Below are positions 1 to 7,024 of a DNA stretch of 14,132 nt, one piece after another; within the stretch, counting starts at the first letter, position 1; each line of letters begins with the position of its first letter. The stretch comes from DATMBL01 sp050735975. GTDB lineage: Bacteria; Desulfobacterota; Binatia; UBA9968. The notes under the pieces were generated by a model that was not told where the DNA came from, ran no database searches, and saw nothing but the letters and a program-made list of their open reading frames with translations. The position numbers and the translations under genes are program-made. The stretch is taken from positions 1 to 14,132 of the forward strand of contig JBOHVS010000276.1 in the NCBI GenBank assembly GCA_050735975.1, written 5' to 3'.

Positions 1-50
1 ACCGCTCCAATACTCCAAACGTCGACGTTGTCGCGAGACGATCGAGCGCA

Positions 51-70
51 CCCTTCGGCGAAGCTCAGGG
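51..70. repeat. Dispersed palindromic intergenic repeat (CCCTTCG...CTCAGGG type)
   Basis: A 20-bp element with imperfect dyad symmetry lies in the leader upstream of the solute-binding protein gene. It resembles the short CCCTTCGACAAGCTCAGGG-like elements scattered between genes in many environmental proteobacterial genomes. The first 20 bases of the window also carry a CTCCAATACTCCAA motif that recurs at 1265-1292, so this leader appears rich in dispersed repeats. A perfect 11-bp palindrome (GCTAG-A-CTAGC) follows at 105-115. No function is shown. Confidence 0.4.
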
Positions 71-141
71 CAATCGGTATATGTCTTTTTTCAGCAGCCT
101 GGTAGCTAGACTAGCAATTTAATACCCGGGAGGAGGTAATC

Positions 142-1152
142 ATGGAAAGATTGCATGTTAGAGGTGTTTTTACAGCTTTAGTGCTGGTTTCTCTAGGGTG
201 GGTGCCACCCTATCTGTTCGCAGGCGAGGCGATGTCAAAGTTTCGGCTTGTTCAAAGTGGCCTCACTGCGATGAGTTGGCCCATTTATGTCGCCAAAGAT
301 CAAAAGATCTTTGAAAAAAACGGGATTGAGTTTGAAGAAATCATCATCCGCGGCGCGACGAACACAACACGCGCGGTACTGAGCAACACGGTTCCGGTAG
401 GACGCATAAATCCTGACTATGTCATTACGGCGATCGAGAAAGGCGCCAAAGTTAAGATAATTAGCGGATCGCTGGAGAAGATTCCTTATAATCTAATGGC
501 AAGGCCCGAAATTAAATCCGGCGCTGACCTCAAGGGCAAGACCATTGGCGTGAGTTCCCTCACCGGCGGCACGACTCTCATGCTGCATGAAGTCATGGAA
601 GAGGCGTTTAAGCTTAAGGAAAACGACTACAAACTCCTGGTCGTCGGCACCTCGCCGGATCGTTACGCAGCATTGAAAGGTGGATCCGTGCAAGCAACCT
701 TCATGGGGCCTCCGTTTAATATTCGCGCGAAGAAAGAAGGGTACACTGATCTGGCGGTCTGGCATGATTACCTTGGTCCGATTCAGTTTGTAGCGACTTT
801 CGCGTATAACGACTATCTCAAGGCCCACCGCGATGAAACCGTGAAATATCTCAAGAGTATTATCCAAGCCACAAAGTGGCTCTATGACCCAAAAAACAAG
901 GAAAAAGCCATCGCCCTGCACATGAAGATACTCAAGAGCAAGCCGGACATAGCAGAAAGCGACTACAAGTACGTAGTCGAAGAATTCAAACCCTTCTCCG
1001 TGGACGGCGAGCTGAGCGAGGCTGGAATGAAAAAAACCATGGAATTGAGAGTCGCCGACGGGATGTACAAGGGCAAAAAAGTACCTTCGTATATGGAGTA
1101 TGTCGATACCTCATTCGTTGACGAAGCGAAGAAACAACTGGGCTTGAAATAA
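142..1152 (+). CDS. ABC transporter substrate-binding protein, NMT1/SsuA (THI5-like) family
   Basis: This is a periplasmic solute-binding protein of the group that serves nitrate, sulfonate, taurine and thiamine-precursor ABC importers. Residues 1-28 form a signal peptide with a hydrophobic core (TALVLVSLGW) and a probable cut near LFAG-EA. The mature part starts with the family's first strand and the segment WPIYVAKDQKIFEKNGIEFE, then has LKGKTIGVSS near 130 and a middle segment with ALKGGSVQATFMGPP near 180, typical of the bilobal fold. Its 336 residues match the family. An excellent ribosome site, GGGAGGAGG, sits 6-7 bases before the ATG. No permease or ATPase gene is nearby, so it is an orphan binding protein or uses a transporter encoded elsewhere. 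The following RidA and hydroxyacid dehydrogenase genes suggest a small organic acid or amino-acid derivative as ligand, but this is inference and the ligand cannot be read from sequence. Confidence 0.9.
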   Translation: MERLHVRGVFTALVLVSLGWVPPYLFAGEAMSKFRLVQSGLTAMSWPIYVAKDQKIFEKNGIEFEEIIIRGATNTTRAVLSNTVPVGRINPDYVITAIEKGAKVKIISGSLEKIPYNLMARPEIKSGADLKGKTIGVSSLTGGTTLMLHEVMEEAFKLKENDYKLLVVGTSPDRYAALKGGSVQATFMGPPFNIRAKKEGYTDLAVWHDYLGPIQFVATFAYNDYLKAHRDETVKYLKSIIQATKWLYDPKNKEKAIALHMKILKSKPDIAESDYKYVVEEFKPFSVDGELSEAGMKKTMELRVADGMYKGKKVPSYMEYVDTSFVDEAKKQLGLK

Positions 1153-1227
1153 ATATCGAAGGTTCGCCGCAGGTTCCGGCGCCGGCGATTCGAAATGGCA
1201 AAACGTTATCCGGTCAAATAATCCAAG

Positions 1228-1292
1228 TTGGAGTGCTGGAGTATGGAGTGTTGGTTTGATCGACCCATCACTCCACCACTCCAATACACCAA
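1228..1292. repeat. Imperfect inverted repeat made of TGGAGT units
   Basis: The left arm (1228-1254) reads as three TGGAGT-type units and the right arm (1265-1292) is its near reverse complement, separated by about 10 bases. Transcribed, it would form a long imperfect hairpin just upstream of the ribosome site of the RidA gene. It has no T-tract, so it is not a typical terminator. The same CTCCAATACTCCAA motif occurs at the left edge of the window (about 5-18), which points to a dispersed repeat family rather than a gene-specific element. Confidence 0.6.
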
Positions 1293-1315
1293 CATCTAAC
1301 CTATAGGAGGTTCCC

Positions 1316-1705
1316 ATGGCACGCAAAACTATCCAACCGAAAAGCTTGAATGACCCGCGGCCGCGTTACAGCCAGGGCATTCTCAATGAAGGCGGCAAGC
1401 TGCTCTTCGTGGCCGGCCAAACCGCGTCGGACCAGGCCGGCAATGTGGTGGGCAAAGGCGATATCAAAGCGCAAACCAAGCAGGTTTTCGCCAACCTCAA
1501 AGCCGTTCTTGAAGAAGCGGGCGGCACGCTCGATGATTTGGTGATGACGACGACTTACATAACCGACCGGGAGTATCGCGAAGGGTACAATGAAGTGCGC
1601 CGCGGGATTTACAAAAAGGACCCGCCGACGAGCACACTGGTGATCGTCAAGGGGCTCGCCCATCCCGATTATCTGATCGAGATCGCCGGCATCGCCGTCA
1701 TCTAA
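1316..1705 (+). CDS. RidA/YjgF/YER057c/UK114-family protein (Arg-lacking subgroup)
   Basis: A 129-residue single-domain protein of the Rid family, small trimeric cytosolic proteins whose archetype hydrolyses reactive enamine and imine intermediates. Visible family features are LLFVAGQTASDQAGNVVGKGD near 29-48, the helix QTKQVFANLKAVLEEAGG, and the C-terminal DYLIEIAGIAVI. At the position of the catalytic, carboxylate-binding arginine of true RidA (PARSCVEV in E. coli) this protein reads PTSTLVIV, so the arginine is absent. Members without it belong to other Rid subfamilies and are not established imine deaminases. A clear ribosome site, AGGAGG, lies 6 bases before the ATG. The next gene starts 3 bp after the stop, so the two are almost certainly co-transcribed. 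The 163-bp gap to the upstream binding-protein gene holds a repeat, so joint transcription with that gene is less certain. Confidence 0.9.
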   Translation: MARKTIQPKSLNDPRPRYSQGILNEGGKLLFVAGQTASDQAGNVVGKGDIKAQTKQVFANLKAVLEEAGGTLDDLVMTTTYITDREYREGYNEVRRGIYKKDPPTSTLVIVKGLAHPDYLIEIAGIAVI

Positions 1706-1708
1706 TTA

Positions 1709-2686
1709 ATGAGAGTCACGGTCCTCGACGACTACCAGCGCGCCTTCGAGAACACCGAAGCGATCCGGCGCCTGCGGCAATATGTTGACGTCAACATTCT
1801 AACCGACAAACTCCCTTCGGAAGCCGCTGTCGTTTCCGCGCTCAAGGGTTCGCAAGCCATCATACCGATTCGCGAGCGCACTAAGTTTACCGCGTCATTA
1901 CTCCGGGCGCTTCCCGATCTCAAATTCATTTCTCAAACAGGGAATCACTTCTACCACATCGACATAGAAGCTGCCTCGGGAGCGGGAATCGTCGTCGCAT
2001 TGGCGCCGGGAGGCAACAGCACGACCGAGCTGACTTTTGGTCTTATGATCGCCGTTATGCGCCGGATTCCGCGTAGCGATCGAGCGATGCGCGACGGCGA
2101 GTGGCCATTGGTTCTGGGTTATGTCCTGCGTGGAAAAACGCTGGGTATTTTGGGACTGGGCAAAATCGGCACGGAGGTGGCCGGGATCGCCCGGGCCTTC
2201 GGGATGCAGGTGATCGCCTGGGGACCTACTCTGACGCCAGAGCGCGCGGCGCAATCACATGCGACTTACATGCCGCTAGACGACGTCCTGAAGAACGCCG
2301 ACGTTGTCTCAATTCACCTGACGCTGTCGGACCAGAGCAAAGGACTGATCAATGACAGGCGCCTGCGCCTTATGAAGAAAACCGGCTATCTTGTCAACAC
2401 GTCGCGCGGCGCGATCATCGATGAAGGCGCGCTAGTGAAGATCCTGAGGGAAAAGGCTATCGCGGGCGCGGCGCTCGACGTGTTCGTCGAGGAACCGCTG
2501 CCGCCGGGCCACCCTCTGTTAAAACTCGACAACGTAGTGCTTACACCCCATCTGGGTTGGCCTACGGACTCCGGTTTCGAGGGCTTCGCCCGGAATTCCG
2601 TAGAAAACATTCTGGACTTTATGGAAGGGAAACTAACCCGGGTCGTCAACCCTGAAGCACTGCAAAGCCGAAAAAACGGCTCGTAG
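1709..2686 (+). CDS. D-2-hydroxyacid dehydrogenase family protein
   Basis: A 325-residue cytosolic oxidoreductase of the D-isomer-specific 2-hydroxyacid dehydrogenase family, which interconverts 2-keto acids and D-2-hydroxy acids with NAD(P)H. The nucleotide-binding loop GLGKIG lies at 149-154 and the family signature TSRGAIIDEGAL at 231-242. The catalytic trio is present: Arg233, Glu262 (in EEPLPPGHPL) and His281 (TPHLGW). After the second Rossmann strand it reads VIAWGPTLT, without the usual NAD-selecting aspartate, so NADP use is possible (inference). The ATG follows the RidA stop by 3 bp with no good ribosome site, which suggests translational coupling. The substrate is unknown. The convergent PhoD-like gene ends 14 bp beyond this stop, and only a weak 5-bp hairpin (2666-2681) lies in the coding end, so transcription termination here is unclear. 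Confidence 0.93.
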   Translation: MRVTVLDDYQRAFENTEAIRRLRQYVDVNILTDKLPSEAAVVSALKGSQAIIPIRERTKFTASLLRALPDLKFISQTGNHFYHIDIEAASGAGIVVALAPGGNSTTELTFGLMIAVMRRIPRSDRAMRDGEWPLVLGYVLRGKTLGILGLGKIGTEVAGIARAFGMQVIAWGPTLTPERAAQSHATYMPLDDVLKNADVVSIHLTLSDQSKGLINDRRLRLMKKTGYLVNTSRGAIIDEGALVKILREKAIAGAALDVFVEEPLPPGHPLLKLDNVVLTPHLGWPTDSGFEGFARNSVENILDFMEGKLTRVVNPEALQSRKNGS

Positions 2687-2700
2687 CACTGCTTACACTG

Positions 2701-4023
2701 TTAAGAGGCTTCGAACTTGGTTTCGTAAAGAGTCTTGCCGTCGTCGGCCACCAGTTCGATTTTGGCCCGGGGCGTGGAATTCTTTGGATCGACGGTCACC
2801 ATGGCGTAATTAAAGGTTCGATTGGAAAAGAATTCAAATCTCTTCAAGTAGCCGTTGGCAATCACGTTCATCGGCGAGCCGATTGGGCCGGCCACGACTT
2901 CTTTTAGCCCCAGGGGACCGGGAATTCGGCCCACCGCGGCGTAATGGACATCGGCCGCCAAAAACACCACCCCTTTTATATCTTTGCCCGCAATCCAGCG
3001 AAGGACTTCTTCTCTTTCGCCCGGAAACCCATCCCACTTATCCGCTCCGCCCCCATAAAATGGCACTGGGGTCGCGATAAACTTGAAGATTGCCGTTGAG
3101 GACGCCAGACCGTTGAACAACCATCTTTTCTGTTGAGCGCCCAAAATCGTCTCGCGCGCGTGATCGCGATACTGGCGGACGTCGAGAATGAAAAGCTCGA
3201 CTCCTTTTCCCCATCGAAATGAACGATACAGTCGATTCAGATCATGTGGATTTCGCTCTATCGGCCAGTAGTCAAAAAAGGCTTTCCTCCCGACCGGCAT
3301 CAATGGATGGCCCGGCCCGCAATTATTCGAAACTTCGTGATCGTCCCAAATGACATAGGTGCTGGTATCCGCGAAAAGTCTTTGGCTCGGCAAATCGTGC
3401 CGATTACGGCGATACTTGGCCCAGAACTCGGGCAGATGCACGGCCCGGCCTCCTATGTCGGCATAAATAGTATCGCCGAGATGGAGAAAGAAGTTCGGCT
3501 GCTTGGAACGAATCGAATCCATGATGGTGAATGGCTGGTAGCTCTCCCGGCTATCGCCGCTGAAACAGAACTTCACGGTCGCGAGATCGTCAGGTTTGGG
3601 AGCCGTCGCAAATCTCGCGACTGGCCCCGGCTTCTTGCCGTTGACAGCGGCGCGGTAATAGTAGGTCGTCGCCGGTTTGAGTCCTTGGAGCGTGATCTTC
3701 GCCGTATCATCGCACTCTTTATCTACAGAAAAAGGACCCGTCTCGGTAAACCGACCGAGTCTCGGCTCCGTACCGTAATGCAACGACACAAGACTTCCGG
3801 TTTCAGCGCGCAGCCAGACGATTGCGCGATTGGATGTCACATCCCCGGCTGAATAAGCGAAACACAATCCAGTGCTGCTATCGGGCAACCCGGCGCTCAT
3901 CGGCGCGCACCCTGAGCCGTTGAGCCAGAGAGGTAATGTCGCGGCTGCGGAACCGGTCATGCGCAGGAACTCTCTTCGACTGAGACTACTCTTGAGAGAC
4001 TCCTGATTCGTCTTTTTGGCCAT
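2701..4023 (-). CDS. Alkaline phosphatase D (PhoD)-like metallophosphatase, Tat-exported
   Basis: A 440-residue secreted phosphatase/phosphodiesterase of the PhoD family. A twin-arginine signal starts at residue 15 (SRREFLRMTG) followed by a hydrophobic stretch to about 39. A fibronectin-like N-terminal domain follows (about 50-142, with TYYYRAAVNG). The metallophosphatase core contains FSGDSRE (154-160), HLGDTIYAD (181-189), VIWDDHE (224-230), LDVRQYRD (280-287) and LAADVHYAA (355-363), which supply the Fe/Ca ligands of this family. Residues GSGC at 36-39 are not a convincing lipobox. It is probably the last gene of a minus-strand run: the permease gene ends 62 bp upstream. The ribosome site is weak (AGGA 13 bases before the ATG). 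It may scavenge phosphate from esters outside the cytoplasm; no Pho box is recognisable. Confidence 0.92.
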   Translation of the reverse strand: MAKKTNQESLKSSLSRREFLRMTGSAAATLPLWLNGSGCAPMSAGLPDSSTGLCFAYSAGDVTSNRAIVWLRAETGSLVSLHYGTEPRLGRFTETGPFSVDKECDDTAKITLQGLKPATTYYYRAAVNGKKPGPVARFATAPKPDDLATVKFCFSGDSRESYQPFTIMDSIRSKQPNFFLHLGDTIYADIGGRAVHLPEFWAKYRRNRHDLPSQRLFADTSTYVIWDDHEVSNNCGPGHPLMPVGRKAFFDYWPIERNPHDLNRLYRSFRWGKGVELFILDVRQYRDHARETILGAQQKRWLFNGLASSTAIFKFIATPVPFYGGGADKWDGFPGEREEVLRWIAGKDIKGVVFLAADVHYAAVGRIPGPLGLKEVVAGPIGSPMNVIANGYLKRFEFFSNRTFNYAMVTVDPKNSTPRAKIELVADDGKTLYETKFEAS

Positions 4024-4085
4024 CCGTTTAATCCTATTCTCACTGAAAACGAGTATTTAAAGTATCGAAAGCCTGAATCAAGCAA

Positions 4086-4586
4086 TTAGCCGCTCATTTT
4101 ACCCCAAAGAATCTCGCATGCCCAGCCGGCCAGTAGGGGAAAGAAAAGGCTCACGGCAACACGGATTGCAACGACCTTTACTCCCAGGAAAGGGATCTCC
4201 CACATGATGATCCGTTGAAGCCCGAACAGCGACCAGGCGGTGAGATACGCTACGAGCGGTCCGACGCCGACACCCACCTTGAACAAGGAAGCGATGATCG
4301 GAAAGTGCGTCATGGGCCCGCCTGGAGTCACGCTTCCAAGCGTCATACCGATCAAAAGTCCTTTCGCCCCGGAGCCTTGGCCCATCCATCGAACGATAAC
4401 CTCTTGAGGCACCACCGCCTGGATCAAGCCCGCAAGTGTAAAGGCGGCAATCATTCGGGGAATTATTTCCAAGATAAGCGCGCCTGTGGCGCTTAATCCC
4501 TTCCCGGCCGTTTCAGGCGACTTCCAATAAACAATAACGAGCGTAATGCCCGCCGCCGCCAACATCACGATGGTGGAGGTATCCAT
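4086..4586 (-). CDS. Half-size permease, ArsP_1/YraQ (DUF318) family
   Basis: A 166-residue integral membrane protein with about five hydrophobic segments: TIVMLAAAGITLVIVYW near the N-terminus, one around IIPRMIAAFTLAGLIQAVV, one containing the loop SVTPGGPMTHFPI, one spanning VGPLVAYLTAWSLFGLQRII, and a last around VAVSLFFPLLAGWACEIL. The TPGGPMxHFPI segment followed by a Gly-rich helix fits the DUF318/ArsP_1 permeases. Full-length members have about 300 residues or more in two halves, so this is a half-size version that would need to dimerise. I chose the ATG at 4586 because AGGAG stands 4-5 bases upstream; an in-frame ATG at 4628 adds 14 charged residues but has no ribosome site. It sits 58 bp downstream of the HEAT-like gene. 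The substrate is unknown, and arsenic export should not be assumed without an ars context. Confidence 0.8.
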   Translation of the reverse strand: MDTSTIVMLAAAGITLVIVYWKSPETAGKGLSATGALILEIIPRMIAAFTLAGLIQAVVPQEVIVRWMGQGSGAKGLLIGMTLGSVTPGGPMTHFPIIASLFKVGVGVGPLVAYLTAWSLFGLQRIIMWEIPFLGVKVVAIRVAVSLFFPLLAGWACEILWGKMSG

Positions 4587-4644
4587 AGATCTCCTGACGA
4601 TTATTCGTAATTGCTCTCTGAGCGGCATGGACGAGGATTCAACT

Positions 4645-5814
4645 CTAAGGTTTCACAATGAGGGAAGGTCCTTCATCCGGCTTTTTCTGTTCCTGGGAAA
4701 GGTAAAAGCCGAAGCTTTTCTGCACGAGGCCAGTGAGGAATGAGATATCCAGAGGGCCTGGGTCGCCTTCACGGATTTGCAGCGCGACGGCGAGAGAGAG
4801 CCTGGCCGATGGTTCACGATTCGTCTCAAGAAAGTAAAGCGCCATGTCTTCCATGCGTCTTCCCAGAATAGTTCCCATATCGCCCGAGCAGCATGCTTTG
4901 ACCGCTTCGCGCACTATCCCCGCGAAACGTTCTTCTTTCTGCATGGGATTGAGCACAAGACGACTGGTTTGGGCCTCTTCGAGTTGCGGTAGATACGAGC
5001 GTATCAAGTCCTCATCAACGAACCAAAAGCGCAGCTCCGGCTCATCCAGCAAACGGCGCGACTGTTCCCGCCACGGACCCTCCCGGAGGCTCTCCGCCTC
5101 GAGCCTTTGATAGATTGGATGTTTCTGCGATTTGGGTTTGCCTGTTTCGACGATTGAGCGGATCTCATGGAATTGTTCCACGCCGCCGCGTCCCAAAGCT
5201 TTTGCCTTCTCATACGCGCTATAAAGGACCTCGTCGGCGTATTCCCAAGGTACAGAAATCATCGAGATGTTATGGCTCTCCTTGATCCCTTGCGCCATGT
5301 TACGCAGCTCTTTGCGGCGAACCTGAACGGCGGCGATCCGCAGCAATCCCTCGCGATCGCTCACCATCCCCTGGATGACCCGCAGCCCATGCCCCGCTTG
5401 CGGCTTTGCGATCCACACGAGCCTGCCGCCGCTGCCATCGACGACCGACATGTAGGCTTCAATTTCCGGTCCCGACGTGAGAATAGGCGCGGGCGTGTGC
5501 GGTTTTTTTTCTTCGGGGAGTGCAATCCCTTTCTGGCTGAGCTTGAAAAGCGAGCGTCGAATCTCTTTCTTGATCTCCTTGTCCTTCGTCCGACTCTCGA
5601 GCCCAATTAACGCCTCGGCCGCTGAAGCTGCCCCGACCTTCCCCAGAGCGAAAACAACAGCAAGGTCCGTTTCCCGTTCTCTTCCAAGCTCCTGTACCAG
5701 CCGCGTAGTAAGATCCGGAGAGACATCGTCGACTGGAACTCCTAATTTCCGGAGCGTGTCCAGTCCTCTTCGGATCTCTTCCTCATGGGATTTCTTCTTC
5801 GCAAATTGATTCAT
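4645..5814 (-). CDS. Uncharacterised protein with HEAT-like N-terminal helices
   Basis: I do not recognise this family. The 389-residue product has no signal peptide or membrane segment. Residues about 5-95 are charged amphipathic helices in a HEAT-repeat style (TDLAVVFALGKVGAASAAEALIGL, then KKEIRRSLFKLSQKG), followed by a proline-rich linker (KKPHTPAPIL). The remainder (about 110-370) is a mixed domain with RLVWIAKPQAGHGLRVIQG and a helical C-terminal part (MEDMALYFLETNREPSARLSLAVALQI). The start is the ATG at 5814, which overlaps the deacetylase stop as ATGA (5811-5814); a longer in-frame start 20 codons upstream lies inside that gene and is unlikely. The overlap implies tight translational coupling and a shared role. 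HEAT-like repeats usually bind other proteins, so an adaptor role is possible, but function remains unknown. Confidence 0.8.
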   Translation of the reverse strand: MNQFAKKKSHEEEIRRGLDTLRKLGVPVDDVSPDLTTRLVQELGRERETDLAVVFALGKVGAASAAEALIGLESRTKDKEIKKEIRRSLFKLSQKGIALPEEKKPHTPAPILTSGPEIEAYMSVVDGSGGRLVWIAKPQAGHGLRVIQGMVSDREGLLRIAAVQVRRKELRNMAQGIKESHNISMISVPWEYADEVLYSAYEKAKALGRGGVEQFHEIRSIVETGKPKSQKHPIYQRLEAESLREGPWREQSRRLLDEPELRFWFVDEDLIRSYLPQLEEAQTSRLVLNPMQKEERFAGIVREAVKACCSGDMGTILGRRMEDMALYFLETNREPSARLSLAVALQIREGDPGPLDISFLTGLVQKSFGFYLSQEQKKPDEGPSLIVKP

Positions 5815-6749
5815 TTCGCGCTTGTAAGATCCGACAGCTTGCCGCGCCGCCCCGCGAACGCAAAGTTCGGCCATTCCTCGACCTGGTTATCACGGTAATT
5901 TTCTCGATACCACTTGGCGACTTCGCCGGCGGGAGCAAACCATATTTTACTGTGGCTCTTGGCGTAGCGAATAAACTCGCGCAGCAAGACCGCGCGGAAT
6001 GGGCGGCCGCCGACAAAAGGGTGATTCCCCCACATCATGAATTTAGGATCGGTCGCTCCTTCTTCATAGAGGCAATCGAAACAATCCTTCCACATTTGCA
6101 AAAGGTCGCGCGGCGTTCTGCCGGCGCGCTGGTAACTCGAGTAATCATTGAGATCCTGGAAGTACGACAGAATCGTTAAATCTTTTCCCTTCACTTTGAG
6201 CATATACGGGGTCTCTTCGTGCTGCGGGTCCATCCAGTACGTATAGCCGCACTCGACAATGATCTCGGGAGTATTCACGCTCGGGGAGATTCCGGTCGAA
6301 AGATAACCCACGGGCGCTTTCCCGACTACCTTCCTCACCGCTTCAACCGTCTTCTGTAAATCCTTTTTTTCTTTGTCCCGCTTTTTCATGTAGCTGTAAT
6401 CGTGGATCCAAGTTTCTGTTCCGACCTCGTGCCCCTGTCCGACGATCTCTTTAAAAATCGCCGGAAAATTTTGAACGGTTATCCCGGTAGGGAAAAACGA
6501 AGTCCGGATGTTCTCTTTTTCGAAAATATCAAGAAAACGATAAATTCCCACCCGCTCACCGAACTCGCGGTCGGTGATGACGGATAAGTCTTTTTTCGTC
6601 TGCGAGTTCTTGGGCCAGCCACGACGGTTTTGCTGCTGTTGTGAAAACGGTCCGCCCAGATCTTCGGGCCACGTTTCAAAGGCTACGCACGGAGTGATAG
6701 CAATACGTGCTCCGTCGGGCCACTCAATCGGTTTTCGCCTCGCAATCAT
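5811..6749 (-). CDS. PuuE-like polysaccharide deacetylase family protein with altered metal site
   Basis: A 312-residue cytosolic protein with the NodB/polysaccharide deacetylase fold, closest in layout to PuuE-type cofactor-independent allantoinases. Matching landmarks are IRTSFFPTGITVQNFP (81-96), GHEVGTETWIHDYSYM (106-121), the TGISPSVNTPEIIVECGYTY segment (152-171), the LSYFQDLNDY strand (194-203) and WGNHPFVGGRPFRA (240-253). In relatives the second landmark has a metal-binding or active-site histidine where this protein has Glu112 (TETW), and the DD/DxE acid pair near residue 25 reads FETWPE. Only a partial ligand set (His116, His243) remains, so activity may differ or be lost. A perfect ribosome site, AAGGAGGAG, precedes the ATG. 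It leads the minus-strand run and overlaps the next gene by 4 bp. The substrate is unknown; a C-N hydrolase acting on ureide or amide compounds is the family-based guess. Confidence 0.85.
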   Translation of the reverse strand: MIARRKPIEWPDGARIAITPCVAFETWPEDLGGPFSQQQQNRRGWPKNSQTKKDLSVITDREFGERVGIYRFLDIFEKENIRTSFFPTGITVQNFPAIFKEIVGQGHEVGTETWIHDYSYMKKRDKEKKDLQKTVEAVRKVVGKAPVGYLSTGISPSVNTPEIIVECGYTYWMDPQHEETPYMLKVKGKDLTILSYFQDLNDYSSYQRAGRTPRDLLQMWKDCFDCLYEEGATDPKFMMWGNHPFVGGRPFRAVLLREFIRYAKSHSKIWFAPAGEVAKWYRENYRDNQVEEWPNFAFAGRRGKLSDLTSAK

Positions 6750-6826
6750 AGCTCCTCCTTGGATGTAAAATTGGACTACTCATGCCACACTTCAAATGGC
6801 TTTCCAACCGGACTATGCACAAGAAA

Positions 6827-6862
6827 GTTCAAACCGTTGAAACTGTTCAAGTCGTTCAAGCC
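6827..6862. repeat. Tandem 9-bp repeat, four copies
   Basis: Four consecutive 9-bp units are visible: GTTCAAACC, GTTGAAACT, GTTCAAGTC and GTTCAAGCC, with core GTTCAA. They lie between divergent genes about 50 bp upstream of the plus-strand promoter. Similar GTTCAA-type arrays occur between genes in some environmental genomes as dispersed repeats. They could also be iterated protein-binding sites, since 9 bp is close to one helical turn. Confidence 0.75.
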
Positions 6863-6912
6863 GTAGAGGGGATGGCGGAGTGGGTGATGTATCACATTGA
6901 ACAAACTTCAGT

Positions 6913-6942
6913 TTGACATGATCACTCGTCATCGACTAGACT
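6913..6942 (+). promoter_or_regulatory. Putative sigma-70 promoter of the MmgE/PrpD gene
   Basis: A consensus -35 box TTGACA (6913-6918) is followed after 18 bp by TAGACT (6937-6942), which matches four of six -10 positions. Transcription would begin near 6949 and give a leader of about 75 bases. The -35 box overlaps a CAAAC-TTCA-GTTTG dyad, a possible repressor site. Confidence 0.45.
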
Positions 6943-7024
6943 CGCGCCCCGTCCGAGAATAAAGGTCTCAGTTAGAAGAGCCTTGAGATCTGAAGTTCGT
7001 GCCTAAAAGGTTTGAGAGGTGTTT

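Larger units (their letters stand above)
6750..7024. other. Divergent intergenic region
   Basis: This 275-bp gap separates the minus-strand deacetylase run from the plus-strand MmgE/PrpD gene. It holds the deacetylase ribosome site on the left, a four-copy 9-bp tandem repeat (6827-6862), a short palindrome TGAT-GT-ATCA (6885-6894), a CAAAC-TTCA-GTTTG dyad overlapping the -35 box of the plus-strand promoter, and the PrpD leader. The dyad and palindrome could be regulator-binding sites, but no regulator gene is in the window. No small open frame with a ribosome site was found here. Confidence 0.6.

Noticed and set aside
2666..2681. AGCCG-AAAAAA-CGGCT hairpin as a terminator between convergent genes
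   Set aside because: The stem has only 5 bp, lies in coding sequence, and no T-tract follows on either strand.
3244..3852. 202-codon plus-strand open frame
   Set aside because: It lies wholly antisense to the PhoD-like gene, whose catalytic motifs are all present on the other strand.
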